Shown one piece after another: positions 12,401 to 27,400 of a DNA stretch of 64,000 nt. This DNA is from Malurus cyaneus samueli. Taxonomy: Eukaryota > Chordata > Aves > Passeriformes > Maluridae. The notes under the pieces were generated by a model. It was not told the DNA's origin. It made no database searches and saw only the letters and a program-made list of their open reading frames with translations. The stretch is taken from NCBI GenBank assembly GCA_009741485.1, contig CM019218.1:33852387-33916386 (forward strand), in the 5' to 3' direction. Numbering within the stretch: the first letter of the stretch is position 1; each line of letters begins with the position of its first letter. The position numbers and the translations under genes are program-made.

Positions 12401-15400
12401 TCTCTCCCTAGATAATGATGTTCTATTAAAACATCTGCATGTTAATGAGCTTACCAAACGTCCTCTCTACTTTTTTCTCATCTAGAGCAATGCTTTTCAT
12501 TTTCATCTTTAAGCTGTTTTCTTTTTTCTGAATGGGATTTATTATGTTTTGATGCTGTCCTCCTCAATACTAGAAAGTTTCTAGGGCATGGGACAGGTAG
12601 TGAAATGCTCAGCATTTTCTGCTCCCCAGTCCAAGCCACATCCTTCCAGCCCATAAAGCTTTCTGAAGGAGCAGTTTGAGTCACAGAGGGGATTTTGGAG
12701 GAGAGAAAATTTTGCACAAAATAACCAGGACAAATACTTGCAAAAGGCTAATGCTTTGCTTTTTGTGGACATTTATTATGAAGGAAAGAAAAGTCATACC
12801 AGTCAGAGAGCACTGCCTTGCTTATGTTTAAATGTTAACGTCAGTTTTGACAGGCAGGTGCTTAACTCCACTAACATTTGATTTTATTGAGTATGAAATT
12901 TGTTAGCTGTATTTATGAGAAAGAGCTGGTTTTAAGCTGTTTGAGGACATATTTTTCTATGCAGCCAGACTTGTAGTAGTCACAGGTATCAATGAATGGC
13001 TCTTTATCATATAAAATAAACCTATATTTCAAAAATTTAAATGAATTAATTTAATCTCTGCTTAACTTTGCTGACAGTGTAAAAGCTAGTACAAAATGAG
13101 GGCTCATATCTTTGTAGGACTTCCACTGAGAAGCAGCAATAGGGGAGCCTTGAGATAAAAAAAATACAAACAAATTTTTGCTGGTTTGTGTAAAAAACCA
13201 GGGCAGTATTTTTGAGTTGATTCAGTCATTTTTACATTTCCCTGGAGATTAACTTGACAATGTCTTACAAACTCAGAAGCACATGCCCTCTGTCACCTGC
13301 AGAATTCTGTATAGTACCATTTTCCTAACACTGATCTTTTCTCATACTTTCTTTTCTCAGCCCTGTTTTGATTACTTTCTTTTTCCTGCAAATTTCTGTA
13401 GATAGAAGAAGTTGGCAAGTGTCACCTATTCTTCATTCAAATCATTACTGATTTTCGACATTTTAAATCAGCCTCTTCTATCTCTTGCCAATTGTGCCTA
13501 ACCTTGCACTAGGTTTCTGTAGTTTTCAGATCACTTTGTTTAACACTTGTCTCGTACATTAAAGTTCTCCCAACCTGGTGCTGCAAGTTGACATAATTAT
13601 AAGTCTATCTACTCAATTTTCCAGGTAACAGAGATGGGAAAATTAATCCATAACAAGAGAATCTCAAAACCTTACTAACATCTCTTATGGAATAGATAGT
13701 AAAAGACCTTTAATGGGAGTTCAGAGTATATTAGAGTATTTTTAACTAAGACAATTTAAAGTGTTTCATTCTGTGTTTTAAACCCCGAATCTTTTTAATG
13801 CACCTTTCCCACTTGTCCCTCTGTGTGTAATTTCTATCTTTGATTTCCACTCGTGTATTAATGCATGGCTGATATAATTGATAACACATGTGACTTTAGT
13901 GCCTTGTTTGTGTTCTCCACATTCCCCTTTCTCGCTGAGCACACCCACGTCCTCATCACGCTCATTTAGGGCTCTTGATATTCCTGGACCTGTGATTGCT
14001 TGCCAGTTCCCAGATTTGGGTGTGTCCCCCATAAGCATCCTGACTCCCTAATGGGGTAAGACTTGGATGTGCACCAATCCAACCCACCCTTGGATCACAG
14101 CTTTGTCTGCCGAGAATTTTCGAGTTTCAAGATCAACTGCTCACTTTGGGCAACCATCATAGCTCCAGAAAAACGGAAGGACACGGCTTTTCACAACATG
14201 TGGTTCAGCTTGGGATTTCCCCATGGCAGGAGATCACAAATGCCAGCAGTTGATGCAGGTTTCAGGCAGAGTCTGGACAAGTTCATAGAAGAAAAAAAAG
14301 TCCTGTTAAAGTAGGCTCAGGAAGTCTCTGTATCATAAATTGTGAGGGCTGAGAGAGCATTAAATGATGTTTTCCCTCTTTTACTCTCCTTAGACACCCA
14401 TCTTTAAATGTGGGGCATATTGTCCTGGGGCACTGATGTCCATCCTTAACAAGACCAAAGGTCTTTTTCAAAAAAAAAAAAAAAAAAAAAAGAGAAAGAG
14501 GGCAAAGGGACTGAAAACCAAGACTGCAGCAAAATTAAGTCCTTAAGGGAATTAACAAATGAAAAAAAGAAGGAAACAGAGTGTTTAGGGTTAAGGAATG
14601 TGAAAGTGGGCTTTGCATGGAGATACCAAGTTGAACAATTCTTTGCTTCCTAAAAATATACAAGACTATCAGTGGGCACTAAATGTGAGCCCTAGACAAA
14701 TAGACCTTAACCAGTATAGAGTTAAAAGTATTCTTCACAATTTTCTATGAAAATGATATTTTTAAAGCTTTTATGGATTTTTTTAAACTATGCTTTTAAA
14801 TTTTTGAAACACTAAGTTTTGGATTTTTTTTATGTAAGACATAAATTTGGGTACCTATATATTTTATAAATTATTAAGCATGTTTTACATTTTTAACAAA
14901 ACTTTTTTTTACAGGATTGCAGTAGCAATTCTGCCGCATATGAGATCAATTAATGTAGAAGGCCCCTTGAGATCCTGGAAAGAAATACAGTCAGTGAAAT
15001 ACATTATTGTTTAAGGAACTGTGTTCTGCCATGATACTTATTGCAGGAACATGCAGACTTCCTCTGGTGTTCTGTTCTTGCACTGTTGTTATTGTTTCAT
15101 TGTTATTTATTTCTTACTTCACCATAGAAGCAGTTGCAGTTACACACCAGCAGCCTATTGTTCTAGGTGCTGCGTAAAATATGGTTATAAAATCAGAGGA
15201 TGTGTACTGATAAAGGTCAACAAGGAAGGATGTTTAGCAACATCTCAACAAAGGGGTGTTTTAAGGAAGGGTGCAAATGAGACTGTTAATACTGTTTTAG
15301 GGATACTCGTAGGGTGCTCAGCCCAGGGTGAAGGGCAGGGTGGGAGAAAGTGTGAAAGCTTTTTCTTCAAGTTTACCTAGTAGAAGATTAGTATTGAATG

Positions 15401-18400
15401 CTGTCTTGGGACAGGAACTGATCTCCTAGGACAGAATGAATTCTGATAGTCTTACTATAAATGGCCTCCTGGAAGGCTACAAAAGTAGCCCATGTTCTTA
15501 TTTAAAAAAGAATATAAAAAGCTTCAATCACATCAATCATCTAATATTTTGCCCTTCAAAAGACAGAAATGCTGGCCTGTCCACCCACCCTCAGCCAAAT
15601 ACCTACTCAGCTATGCAGTGGGGGAAAAGAAGAAAAATTTTTGAATGGTGTTGATAGCTTTTATTTCGTTGCTTGGTTGGATCCAAGTGCAGGGAGACCT
15701 GGTCAAGGAAACGACCTGGGCAAACAGTGTTTTAGACCACATTCTTGGTTCAGGTCCTTTCAGCACAATGTGAAAAAGCCATACCATAAATGTCACGAAA
15801 AATCTAACTTCCAAAAACAGTGGGGAGCTAAAGGCAATCCATGAGGGGAAGGATGTTTGAGGCTTCTGCCCAGGTTACAGGTGGGCTGAAGGATGAAGCT
15901 GTTAGCATCACAAGAGGAGATGGAATTAAAATTAAAACTGAAGTGCTTGGTTCAGCCCTGCTTGAATTGGTGCTCTCTATGAGGCGGGTGAGATTTTAGC
16001 TCCAGCCAGACGAGTGGCTGCCCTGCTGTTTGGGATGCAGCAGGGACTGTGGCTATGGTGTTTTTTAGCATGGGTCATGTTGTTGTAATGCTTCCCAATA
16101 GTAAAGCACAATTAAGATCCAGTTCTGCCTGCTATTACCCTGCAAGATAATTAGACACTTATTGTAGTAATTGGATGAAGAGACCATGCTTTCATAAATA
16201 CCTGCTGCCACACCTGCTTTTGGCCGGATATTGCCCCACAGCAATACCATGGCTGCCACCCCAAGCATGTTTGACAGCTGTTCACGTGTCGTGGTGGACG
16301 GGAGGGACCCAAGGGGCCACTGGTGTGACGCTGTGCCGTGTGACTCCTGTGAGAGGGTGGTTGCTGTAGTTAGCCCGTGGTTAGGCTTACACACCAGCGT
16401 GATGGAGGTTTGCTTGCACATGGCTGGCAATGGGAACTTGTGATGTGAGCACAGAAAGGCAATGGGATATGGCAGCATGACTGGCCAGGCTGGGCACAGG
16501 ATATGCCACTTTTCACACCTGCTTATTTCTGGAGGTGGTCAGGCAGAACACTTGCCTGACGTGCCAGAGATGGGTAAAAAAGGTTCCTGGGTGCTGTAAA
16601 TGTCTCCCCTCTTAACACCTGGAAAATACTTTACAAACAAAAAGTAATGAGGTTTCAGAGAACACCTCTGAAACACAGAAGGTATCACCAAACATGTTTT
16701 GCAGCTGGGAAGAGGGAAACATGCTTGCTTAGTGGCTGTGTCAGAAGCCTCCCAGAGGCTTCTCAGAGAAGGTCAGAGAGCTAAATGAGAAGTCTCTGCA
16801 GTGTGACAGGTAGCTATTTCTCAAAGGTGTATGTTACAGTGCAGTAGCAGACAGTGATCACTTACAGAGAAAAAATAATTGATGGACTTTTAAAATAATA
16901 CTTCGTTCTTTACAACAGATGAAGTCAGAGCATGTATTACTAATTGAGACATGCCAATGAAATAAACTTTGGTTCACCCACAGACCTACGCATTTGGAGC
17001 CTTCTGATCCTTCTCCTAGTGGGGACAAGAGCCAACACCAATCTCTACTAACATCAGTCTGGGCTTCCCAAGAGCCAAAAAAGATTTTTATATGGACATT
17101 TCCTGTACTCACAAAGAAGTTTGAGAGCTATTAGAATTGTTAAAAGTTCTGCTGATTTCTATGTGTTTTGATTTTTTTTTTAGAAATCATATATCTTAAT
17201 ACATATGGCCACTACTTCATCAGTCAAAGCTACTCTTCTTTCCATCAGAGTTACTCAGAAAAGGTGACTTAAGCTTCAGAGAAGTCAAGGAGGTAAAGAA
17301 AGGCTGGCTTTGTTAATTTTTGAGTTACACATGGGGAGTCAATAACAGGCCAAGTCAATTATTTTGCTTCCCGAAGTCAAGTCTGCCAGTAAAACTAAAT
17401 TTAAGTGACAAGATTTAGGCCTATTCAGATGAAGCTGTGTCTGCTATGCGATGGCAGGAATGCTTGAGTGCATGGCATTACAAATAGAGGAAACACTTTT
17501 CTACTAATGGGATTGGTGTTTATGGCAATACTCTCCATGCTGTCTTTGGCATTTGTGTAGGTTGTCATCCCTAACTGATCATATTCTGTAGGGTGATCAT
17601 CCCTGACTTTTGAGTGTGGGTCCACAAGATTGCTGATCTCCTGATTCATATTTGCCTTTTATTTCCTAATAATGATGACAAATATATTTGCAGGTAGATT
17701 ATTCTGACCTCAGAATGAAGGTGCTTGTTGATGATGCAAGCACTGCAGGCTGCTGCTAACCACAGTTTCCTACTGAAAGCTCCCACAGTGGACTGCATGT
17801 GGGAAGCCACACTTTACAACTGTCCACTTCAGCTGAGAAAGGAAAATAAAAACACTAAAGCTGCCCTCCCTGCACCTGGAAACATTGGAGTTAATAGGTG
17901 AACTCTATGACCTGAACACGCCTTGAATGGAAATAGCAGAGTGATGCAATTTTGTGCGAAGAAGCAATGTCAGCTCATTTTGTGCTGGGAAGCACAGACA
18001 AGCTTTCACCTGCACAGCAAGTGTTGCAAATACCTTTGCCACACTGGCTGACATACAGAGATGTAGGTGAAAATAGTGACATTCAGCAATCCCTTTTTTT
18101 ATACAGCTTTATTGGTGAAAACTCTGTATCAGTACAGCTGCTTTTCAAAGCAAATGTTATCCATCAAACTGTTCAATATGTCAACGCTTTTCTTATAATC
18201 TTCTTCACAGAAGATTAAGTTCAATTAATTTAATCTCTTTAATAGGTGATTAATCTTCTTTTCTTGAAATTTTTTTTGCTTTATTTATTTTTCTTGAAAA
18301 GCTCTGTTGAGTGTTCACTTCTTTATCTTTCCATAAGGGAATAAAATAGAGGGAAATCAGGTACCTTTGTAGAAGATGTGCCTTCTGTGACAGCAGTTTT

Positions 18401-21400
18401 TGCTTCATGGGAATCTTCAATGCGACAAGCTTTTGTCTCTTCCACATTGGCAGCCAGAGGTCCTAGAGAAAAGAAAGGATGCTCAGGAAGTAGACAAGAC
18501 AGAACTTACAGCCTATTCTAGACACATTAGGGCATGTTCATGCCTACCCGTGGAAGCCCAGCATGTAGGAGCTCAGCTCTGTCCGTGTGGCAGCCCTGTC
18601 ACAGCTGCTAATGTCCAGGGTGCCCAGCCCTGTGGGGTCCTGGACTGAATTCTGTGTATTGCTTTGAGTATAGAGCTTAAAAATGCTTAGAGGGGTCTAG
18701 ATTGCACTGGTTCATTGCTTTCCTGCTTTCCCTGTCTCAACAGTAAGTCAGTCTGATTGCTACGTCAGCCTGAGCCTGCCAACAGCTTCAGTGCAGCATT
18801 TCCGCACCAAGACAGTCCCGAACAACAAGAACCCTACATGGAACGAAACTTTCCACTTCACAATTCAGAGCCAGGTTAAGGTAAGAATACACACTCCTCC
18901 AACAGCTTTTCTTACCAGATACCATATAGTCCTTCAACTCTATGAGTCTTTTTGACTTTCCTTGTGAGATACTCACATCTCTTACTATACCTATTTATAT
19001 TTTGATGGCTAGATAAGACTATCTGCCTGCATAGTAAATAGAGTACATAGAGAGAAACTTCAGTATTTCTAGTTTTTCATTCTTGAACTTCTTTCCCAAT
19101 GTTCTTCAACAAAAATGAAATATCTGTAGCCTTTATGTTTGTTAAACCTATTACGTGTATGTATTTTTTTTTTTTCCCAGAACATTCTGGAGCTAAAAGT
19201 TTGTGACGAGGACAACCTAACTCAAGATGATCATCTCCTCACTGTTTTCTTTGATGTCTCCAAAATCCAGCTTGGAGAAAACATTCAGCTAAGCTTCCAG
19301 CTGAATCCAAAGGTATGGGTAAAATTCAAGGGTAAAGTGTGAGAAGAGGTTTATCTCAACTTTCCTCTCGTGTGTACCATATACAAGCATTTCTCACTGC
19401 CCACACCTGAGCATGTCCATCTATTTCAGGGGTTGATGCCTTCAGTTGTTTATGTAATCATGGCAAATTCTGGGTGCTGCTTCTACAGAAAATAGCTGTC
19501 TAACATTACTGATCTTATTGGTCATGTTGTCTGGTTACCACCCTAGATGTCAAAACACCAAGAGTTTACCCTGGTAGTTTTGCAGCTGTAACTGTTTGTT
19601 CTGAGTTGTGTGCTACGTTTTGCTAATACAAAAGTAATGTTATACAGTCACAAACTGCAACCCAAATTTCAGCTTATTTGGAAAATTAACATAGGACTCA
19701 CAGAGCTGAACTATTTTAAAAATTGAGTTTTTTAGCAGGTCTTGACTTCATGTGGTTGGTCAAGTTTAGACTGAAGTTGCCAAGGCAAGATTTAGGTCTG
19801 CAAATGCTTGGGTGATTACTAAGTTGTTGTGGTACCCATTTTGGAAAATCCGTCTCTTCATGCCATACCCTCCTCACACTAGGAGGGCAGGAAGATAATG
19901 GGAATTGCAGAAAAACCTTCAGTGAGAAAGAAAATCTCAGGTACAGGCAATTACAAAAGACAAAGATGAGCACACAAGAAGTCTTTGTCTGCAGACTCCA
20001 TCAAAACAAAGTACACCCTTCAGAACATCCTCAGCTTCACAAACCCAAGTGCAGCACCATGTCAATGTGTCTCCAGATCTCTCTGTACCAGTGGGTGAGG
20101 GCTGGGAGTGGGTCAGGATGTTGTGTGTGCACTGGAGAAATCCACCCTCACTTATGCTAAGGATCAGTGGGGAAAGTGTATGGGAGGGGAAGGAAAAGGG
20201 GAAATGAGGTGACTTGTGGAACAGTGTGTGAGCAGTGAAGCTATGACTGCAGAAAGGGGGACAGCCACCAAGAGGCCCTGTGGTATGTATTCCACTTGCT
20301 CCTGGGGTCTAAACTAGGAGTCTGCCAAATTAATGGATAAGATGCTCTAAGTGTATGATACCAGAGTATAAAAGATACAGTGTGAAGGAAATTAAGTCTG
20401 TGGCACGTGCAGTAACGAAAGGTGGACACTGGTTTATAGAGATCCCTGAAGAGCAGAGATTCCTGCAAGGTATTGCTCTGCACAGGAGACCAACCACACT
20501 GACTGCCTTAATTTTCTTTTGCAGGGAAAAGAGGAGCTGGAGGTTGAATTCACAATGGAAAGCAGGTACGTGAGGTGAAATAGGTGGAGGAGTAAGATGG
20601 AGACTCAAGGTTACTGGTAAAAATCAGTTCACGCTTGAAGCCCCCTAACACTGTCAACATCTGAGTAAAACAGAATAAATAAATAAAATTTTGGGTAGAA
20701 CACTCAATGTAGGAGGGATGCATGATGGTGCTGAGTATGCATGCATCTACACCAGGCATCCAGACACAGGGAGAAGCAAGTACAGGTGCTGATGGGAGCA
20801 GAGATATCCCTGATGGCAGCTGCTCACCAAGGTGAAAGGCACATTCTACACAGGAGGAAGTTTTAAGTTTCCCCTCTTGTTCCTTACTGTGGGATCCCAG
20901 ATGTTTGCTTTGTCATAAGAATGTGGGAAAATGAGACTTAGAATTTTGTGGGAATAGATTAAATTCTGGCTTTGGGCAGACTGTAGAGTTAATGGAGAGA
21001 ATAACTATGTAGATCAGTTCTAGGCTGCTGTTGAATTTTAAGGTAAATGGTAATATTTTTCTCTTTTTTTTAAGGCATGTTGGGTGAATTCACCAGCTTT
21101 TTAGCTCTGACCCCACAGGTTTGAACTGAACAGTATAGGGCAATAGTGTAATTATGGCATCCCTGTGTATATTTTCTTAAGTGTGTCAGAAAATGATCCT
21201 GTCTGATACAGTGAGGGGCTCCTCTCTTTGGCCGATGTCCACAAATGTTTTAAAGTTCAGACTTCTAACCTGTGAGAGTCAAACTGCATTGAATATGCAG
21301 ATGGAATTTCTGATACTGTTTGTCTGAGCTGCCTGTCCAAAGATGAATTTCTAAAGATAAAGATAACGTAATAATGCTTAAAGAAGAGTCAGAGAGAAAA

Positions 21401-24400
21401 CAAGAATGTGCTGGTTTCCAATTGATTGTTTGCCATTTTGTCTTTCAGTCCAGATCCTCCTGAAAACATTGTCACTAATGGAGTTCTAGTGGTAATTTTT
21501 ATTTCATAATCCTTTTCCCTGCCATGTAGAAATGATGATTGTAAAGCCAGTGTTAAAGGCACCAGGCAGTTGCTCAGCATGGAGGCATTGACCAGAGACA
21601 GCCCAAATCTGGTGTTGGCATTGGCTTTCCCAATGGTCCCAGCCTGTGACAATGCTGGGAGAGGTTAAACTGTGAAGAGAGTGAGTGCTGCCAGCGCTCA
21701 CCTCTGCCTGAATGGAGCTGGGCTCAGGGTATGACAGCCCTCCCTCTGCCCAGGGAGAGCTGGGAGCCCTGTTTGGAGAGACTTCTCCTGTGGCTGATCC
21801 TCCCAAGGCCACTCCTGCAGGCAAAGCACGTAGATCCCATCTCTTTCCTCATCTCTATGCCTTCTGTTATTTCCCATGTGGAAGTCCAATCCTGTCTCCC
21901 TAGTTCTGGTAGGGGAGTTACAGGCTGGCACTGCCTCTCCCCTGAGGTGCATGCCCCAAGACCCTGTGGGCACATGTCCAGTGGGCAGAGCTCAGCTGAT
22001 AGTGAACTCCTTTGTCTCTTGCCCTGGTTGTCTCTTACAGTCCCGAGAGGTTTCCTGTTTGGACGTGCAGGTGAACGATGGGAGGCTGAGGAAGGATGCT
22101 ATGGGTGAGTCTTTTGCAGACTTGTGGAGCTAAGAAGGTTACCACTTAATGGCAGAAGCACTCAAGGGTTTTACACTTGAACATCCTGGTTTTAAATGAT
22201 TTAATATGCAAGACAAAATCTCACTGATGCCAGCGGTCTGTGGAGGGGGTTGTAGTTGATCAAAAATATATAGATTAATCCTGACTGTGGTGAGATGAGT
22301 TTGTGGTCTAATTTCCCCACAAAATATTTTCCTCTGGGGTAACATCTTCCTGCATACTTAAAATTTTCCAAAGCATTTGTACAAGAAATTGAGGTTTTTT
22401 GAGTCCTAAACTGAAGCTAACTCCTGTAGTTTTTGAATTCTGGGACAAAGAAGATGGGCAGAATGGGAATTTGGCCTCTTTTACCATCTAACTTCGTAAC
22501 ATTTCTTTAGGTACAGCAATATAAAACATGCCACTAGGTGAAACACAAGGCACACAGTATATTAACAAAGACATTTGCTGCACACTTAAAGCAGTGTATT
22601 ATTGTCGTGTCAAGCCCATACTTGTGGAACTGTTTGCCTCCTTCGCAATTTTTTAAGTATCTTGTTCTGACATCAGATGATGACCCCGATCCAGCTCATT
22701 GCTTAAGCACCTGGGTGATCCAGTTGAGCTGTCAACTGTCACAGAGAAAAAGTTTGCTAGATTGACTGAAAATGCTTAGGTAAGGTAATTCTTTTGAAGG
22801 CTGGCTATATACTTTGGAGTGTGTAGCTTTACAGAATATATTTCACTTTGAACCCTGTGGGTCAATATCTTTCTATATAAAGATAATTTTTGATTACTTG
22901 AACAGAGATTTCTGATTTTCTTTTGCAAGAAAGGAAAAAAAAATCATCAGACATAATTTTGTAAATGCTAGAAAGATTTCAAAAGAAATATTACAAGTTG
23001 AAGGAAAGAGAAACAGGATACAGGGACTGAGATTTAACTGATTCCAAAGAGAGCTGTGCTCTGAAACAAAAAAAAAGTTTCTGCCAAAACTTTTGAAATC
23101 TCAGCAATAGGACAGTATGTAATATTAAAATATTATTATGGTGTTACAATAAGGTATTTTGCACATTTCCGACTTTTGGAAGAGAGTGTGCCCCCCCCAC
23201 TGTTTTTGGCTGTGAGTCATTACCTGATGAACAGAGCAGTAGTGTCAGCTGTCACATCTATATCTAAGTGCAGTGGTACTATAGCAATGGTCACTGTATG
23301 GCATGTTCTTTACCCCGTCTCTAAAACTGAAACCCTCAGATCATTTATTCTTCCTACAATTTGTGTATCAAAAGGATGTAGTTACTTTAGGAAAACATGT
23401 ATTACATTACTGTGCAAACAAATGATAAACATTTTCTGAAGAGCTTAAGTTTGAAACATCTTTGCTTCAGAGAGGAAGTTTGCATTAACTGTGGATGGGT
23501 CATATGAAGGAACCCAGGTGCACACGCTGAGCTCCTGCCTGTGCCCGACGTCCCCAGCCAGGTTCCACTACATCAAGTACAACCAGTCGGAGCTCACTGT
23601 GGCTCTGCCGCGGCGGAGGCAGCTCAGCAGGGTATGTCACCACCACTAATGTGCGACTCTGTGGTGTGCATTTCATTGGAGACCTCTGAGACCTGAGTGT
23701 GTGTGCTGATCTGTGTATGCTGGGAAATGTATGTGAAATGTATGTGCGAGAGAAGAGACTGCTTTCACCTTTTTTTTTTCTCCTTTTTCCTTTTTCTTTT
23801 TTATTTTTCTGTAGAATAGGTAACCTGTTCATTTTTTGTCTTACACTTTTTTCCAGTCTATATCAAGTCAAAATGAAAGGGATATGAATGAATCTGTGAC
23901 TCTACCTCTGAACTCGCTTCCTATACAAGAGAAAATAACAATAGGAGAGGTGAGAAACAAGTCTTTCTTAACAGCAAACAGCCCAACACGTTCAGTTTGG
24001 TGGATGATTAGTCCTAGTGCTCAGTGATTCAGTTCCTGTCAGACATAAAGCATGCTATGGTGCAAGGTGTGAATCACAGTCACTCTGCAACTATGCAATA
24101 GTTACTTTTGTCTTTTGCTCTGCACGTGGTTCCAGGCATGCCCTGCACAACCCTGTTTTGAGTTTAAACTAATTTCCTCAGGACATGTCCAATATGCATG
24201 TTCATCAACATAGTATGCAAGCTAACACTAGTGGATATGACAATTAAGACTTGTATTTGCAAAAGGAATGCCTGAAGCCTAAGATAAAACAGAGATCATC
24301 CATATGTGTATGGTTCAGACACCCAGCTTTCAATAACCTTCCCAAATAATGAATATTAAACTGTGAGAATCGGTGGAGGGGCTCTAAGCCCACCTAGCTC

Positions 24401-27400
24401 GGGTAAATGGCTTTTATTCAACCTATATGCCGGAACTTGTTAAGGTCTCTCACAGCCCAGATCATTGCTGGCCAGATTCTCCAGCCACATTGCTGAATTC
24501 AGACAGTGAGACTCAGGCCCTAGATGGAGTGGGGGAGGAAGGCGCAGCAGTAATGACCTGAGCATGCTTACACTGTTTGTATTGCGATTTTCAGGACAGG
24601 ACAATTGACTTGTACACAAAGGCAAATGAATGGTAAGTGAGTCTCCAGCAAGACCTGATCCTGTAACTGGGAGGCATTTCCCCCTCCCAAAGCTTATGTG
24701 GAATCAGCAGGGGTTGATGCAGGCCCAGTTGGGAGCAGATGTGTGCGTTCATTATCGGTTTGTAGGTTTTATTTGCAAGGTTCTCCTTTACATTGATGGC
24801 AAATTAAATCATGGGTCCCCTGTTTTCCAAATTTCCAAGCTGCTAGTGCATCTCAGCAATAGGTCTTGATTTGTGTGCACTATTATGCTCACAGATGGAA
24901 AGAGCAGCTCGGCAAAGAAGTCATATTTCTGAATTATATAAACAAAATATAAACAAAACTTCAACGCATGCAGCTGTTTTTCTAATCTCACAGCTGCAGT
25001 GCCTGTTGACAGCAGCTATCTTATTACAGGATGTATGGCAGCACTACTGAAACTTGAAAAACTAATTATATAAGCAAATCAAACCAGAAGTCTGTTGTAG
25101 ATACCATAACAGGACAGTGTGTTGTGATCTACTCTGCCTTCCCAATTGAATTCTCAATTTCAGCTACAGCAATTAGCACAGGCCTGTCTGTGGTGCTGAT
25201 TTTCCTCATTTCGTTAATTATACTGTCCAGAAACTGGTCTGTAAACACACAAAAGCACAGCTGGAGTCATCCAAGGTGACTAATAATACAACAATATCTG
25301 TGCCCTGGTCTCAGGACTCAGGGTCTGTGTTTCAGGCCAAGAAACCTTGATGCCCGCCTGGGGTTTGACTTATGCACAGATGAACAGAATTTTCTGCAAA
25401 ACCGAAAGAAGGTAGTTGCTGCTGCCCTAAAGGATGTTCTTCATCTGGAGGAAGATCTGCAAGACCATGAGGTAACCAGTTAAAGGCAGTGTTGGGGGAT
25501 TTTTCTCTCTCCTTTCTTTCAAACCTCAAGACTAGGGATAATTTTTTAACCTCCTTCTGGGTAAGGAGTGAGGATGGTTAACATCAGCTCATCCTCCAGG
25601 GCACTTTGCCACCAGTGGGTGATCTCAGCTGGAGAGTTCAACTGTCTGTTTAGATAAGAAAAATCTCTGTTTCCACTCAGCTTACAGGTGAATAATTTGA
25701 AGGTGTTTCAAACCAATAGCTTGGCCTGTGTTTCTTAAAAATCCTCCCTGAAGTGACAAGACCTAATATATTCCACTAGGAAGGTATAGCATGGAGCAAT
25801 GCTGCTTTATATCTTAATTGATATGTTTTATTTTACTAGTGTCTGGATGCTGCTTTTGCATTTCTGTAATCTTTTGACATTATTTGTGCCTTAATGCCAC
25901 TCTTTCATATATGCTTTCTTCTCTTTTTTTGTGTCAAACAGGTGCCGATAGTGGCTGTGACCACATCAGGATGTGGCATAAGAGCACTCACTGCCATGTA
26001 TGGCAGCATTTTGGGTCTCCAAAAGTTGCGTGTTCTGGATTGTGTCTCATACATCAGTGGTTCATCTGGCACAACATGGTGAGGAGCTGTTTAGATGCTA
26101 TTGTTTGGATCTTATTGTTTTAAGAAAAATATATTTTGTCTTGATTTCAAGAAGTGTAAAAGCAATCAAATGAGTTATTGGTTTCATCTTTGGGTTATGA
26201 ATGCCAAGGTCACCTACGAAAGAACTATTGTACATCGCAACCTACACCTAACTAAAAGAGGAGACTTTATTTGAAGCAAAAAAATCCTGAATCCTGTGCA
26301 AAATGATCCTTTGTGGTTATTTACTGCTGCACAGAAACAGCATAGACAGCTGGTATAGCTGCTTGTGCTGCAGCTCAGGTTAACTGATTTTTGACTGGTT
26401 GCTTTTAGACTTGCATTTCCACTCCAAGTAAGTTCAAAGAGAAGAGTAACTAAAAGATCCAACAATAAGTGCCCCAAACTATGCAGAGTGTATTCCCTGA
26501 GTTTCATAAACAACTTGTTCATTTCTCCCTGCATTCCATCATGTTTCCTGTCTGCAGGACAATGACAAAGCTGTATGAAGATGCTGATTGGTCACGTAAG
26601 GATCTCGGGGAAGTCATTGTTGAAGCACGGAAGCAAGCAGCCAAATGCAAGATGGGGGCTTTTTGCTTGAAAAGTCTGAGGAATTATTACAGAGAGCTGA
26701 GCCAAAGGACCCAAGCAGGACATAAAACATCTTTTATTGATCTGTGGGGACTCATGATTGAATCCATGTTAAATGATGGGGTAATGTCTATACATATTTC
26801 TTTTCATAAAGTTGTTCACTTATTGTTTATGACCATTGCAAGATACTAGGACCCGAGGTAGAGACATTTGGTCATTAACCCTGTACTTGCTGTGTAGGCA
26901 GAACACATGCATTATTTGCTTTAATAACTTGGAGACACAGCATAGGTCTACAGTGAGCCTGAAGTGTCACTGAATGTAGCAGAAATGCTCAGACCGGCTC
27001 TAAAGTAACAAAAATGCTGATTAACACAATAGCTGTGCAAGAAATTTTAATGATTCTTAATCGTCTTTTATAAGTTTATGCTTTTCTTTGTCTGCTGCTG
27101 CAATATTTACACAGGCTGAACTCCTAACCTGAATGTACTGCAGATGTACCCCTTATGTTCAGAAGTTTGTGACTTAGTCATAAGAAAGTATATAGATCCT
27201 GAGCTGCTGAGACACCGTTCAGCTACTTTGGATTTGATCTCTCAGGATCTTCAGTTTCTAATTTTATTGTAATGACACAAGCAAAAGCTTTCCAAACTTT
27301 TTTCAGACAGATGATAGTGGGAGAAAAAGCTATTTTATTTCAAAATTCTGTAAACATGGTTTGCATTTTGTCTAGATGAAATGGATAAAATTAAATGCTC

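Noticed and set aside
16065..16478. 137-codon minus-strand frame in gene B intron 2
   Set aside because: No recognisable domain, overlaps other chance frames, and no splice or poly(A) context was identified.
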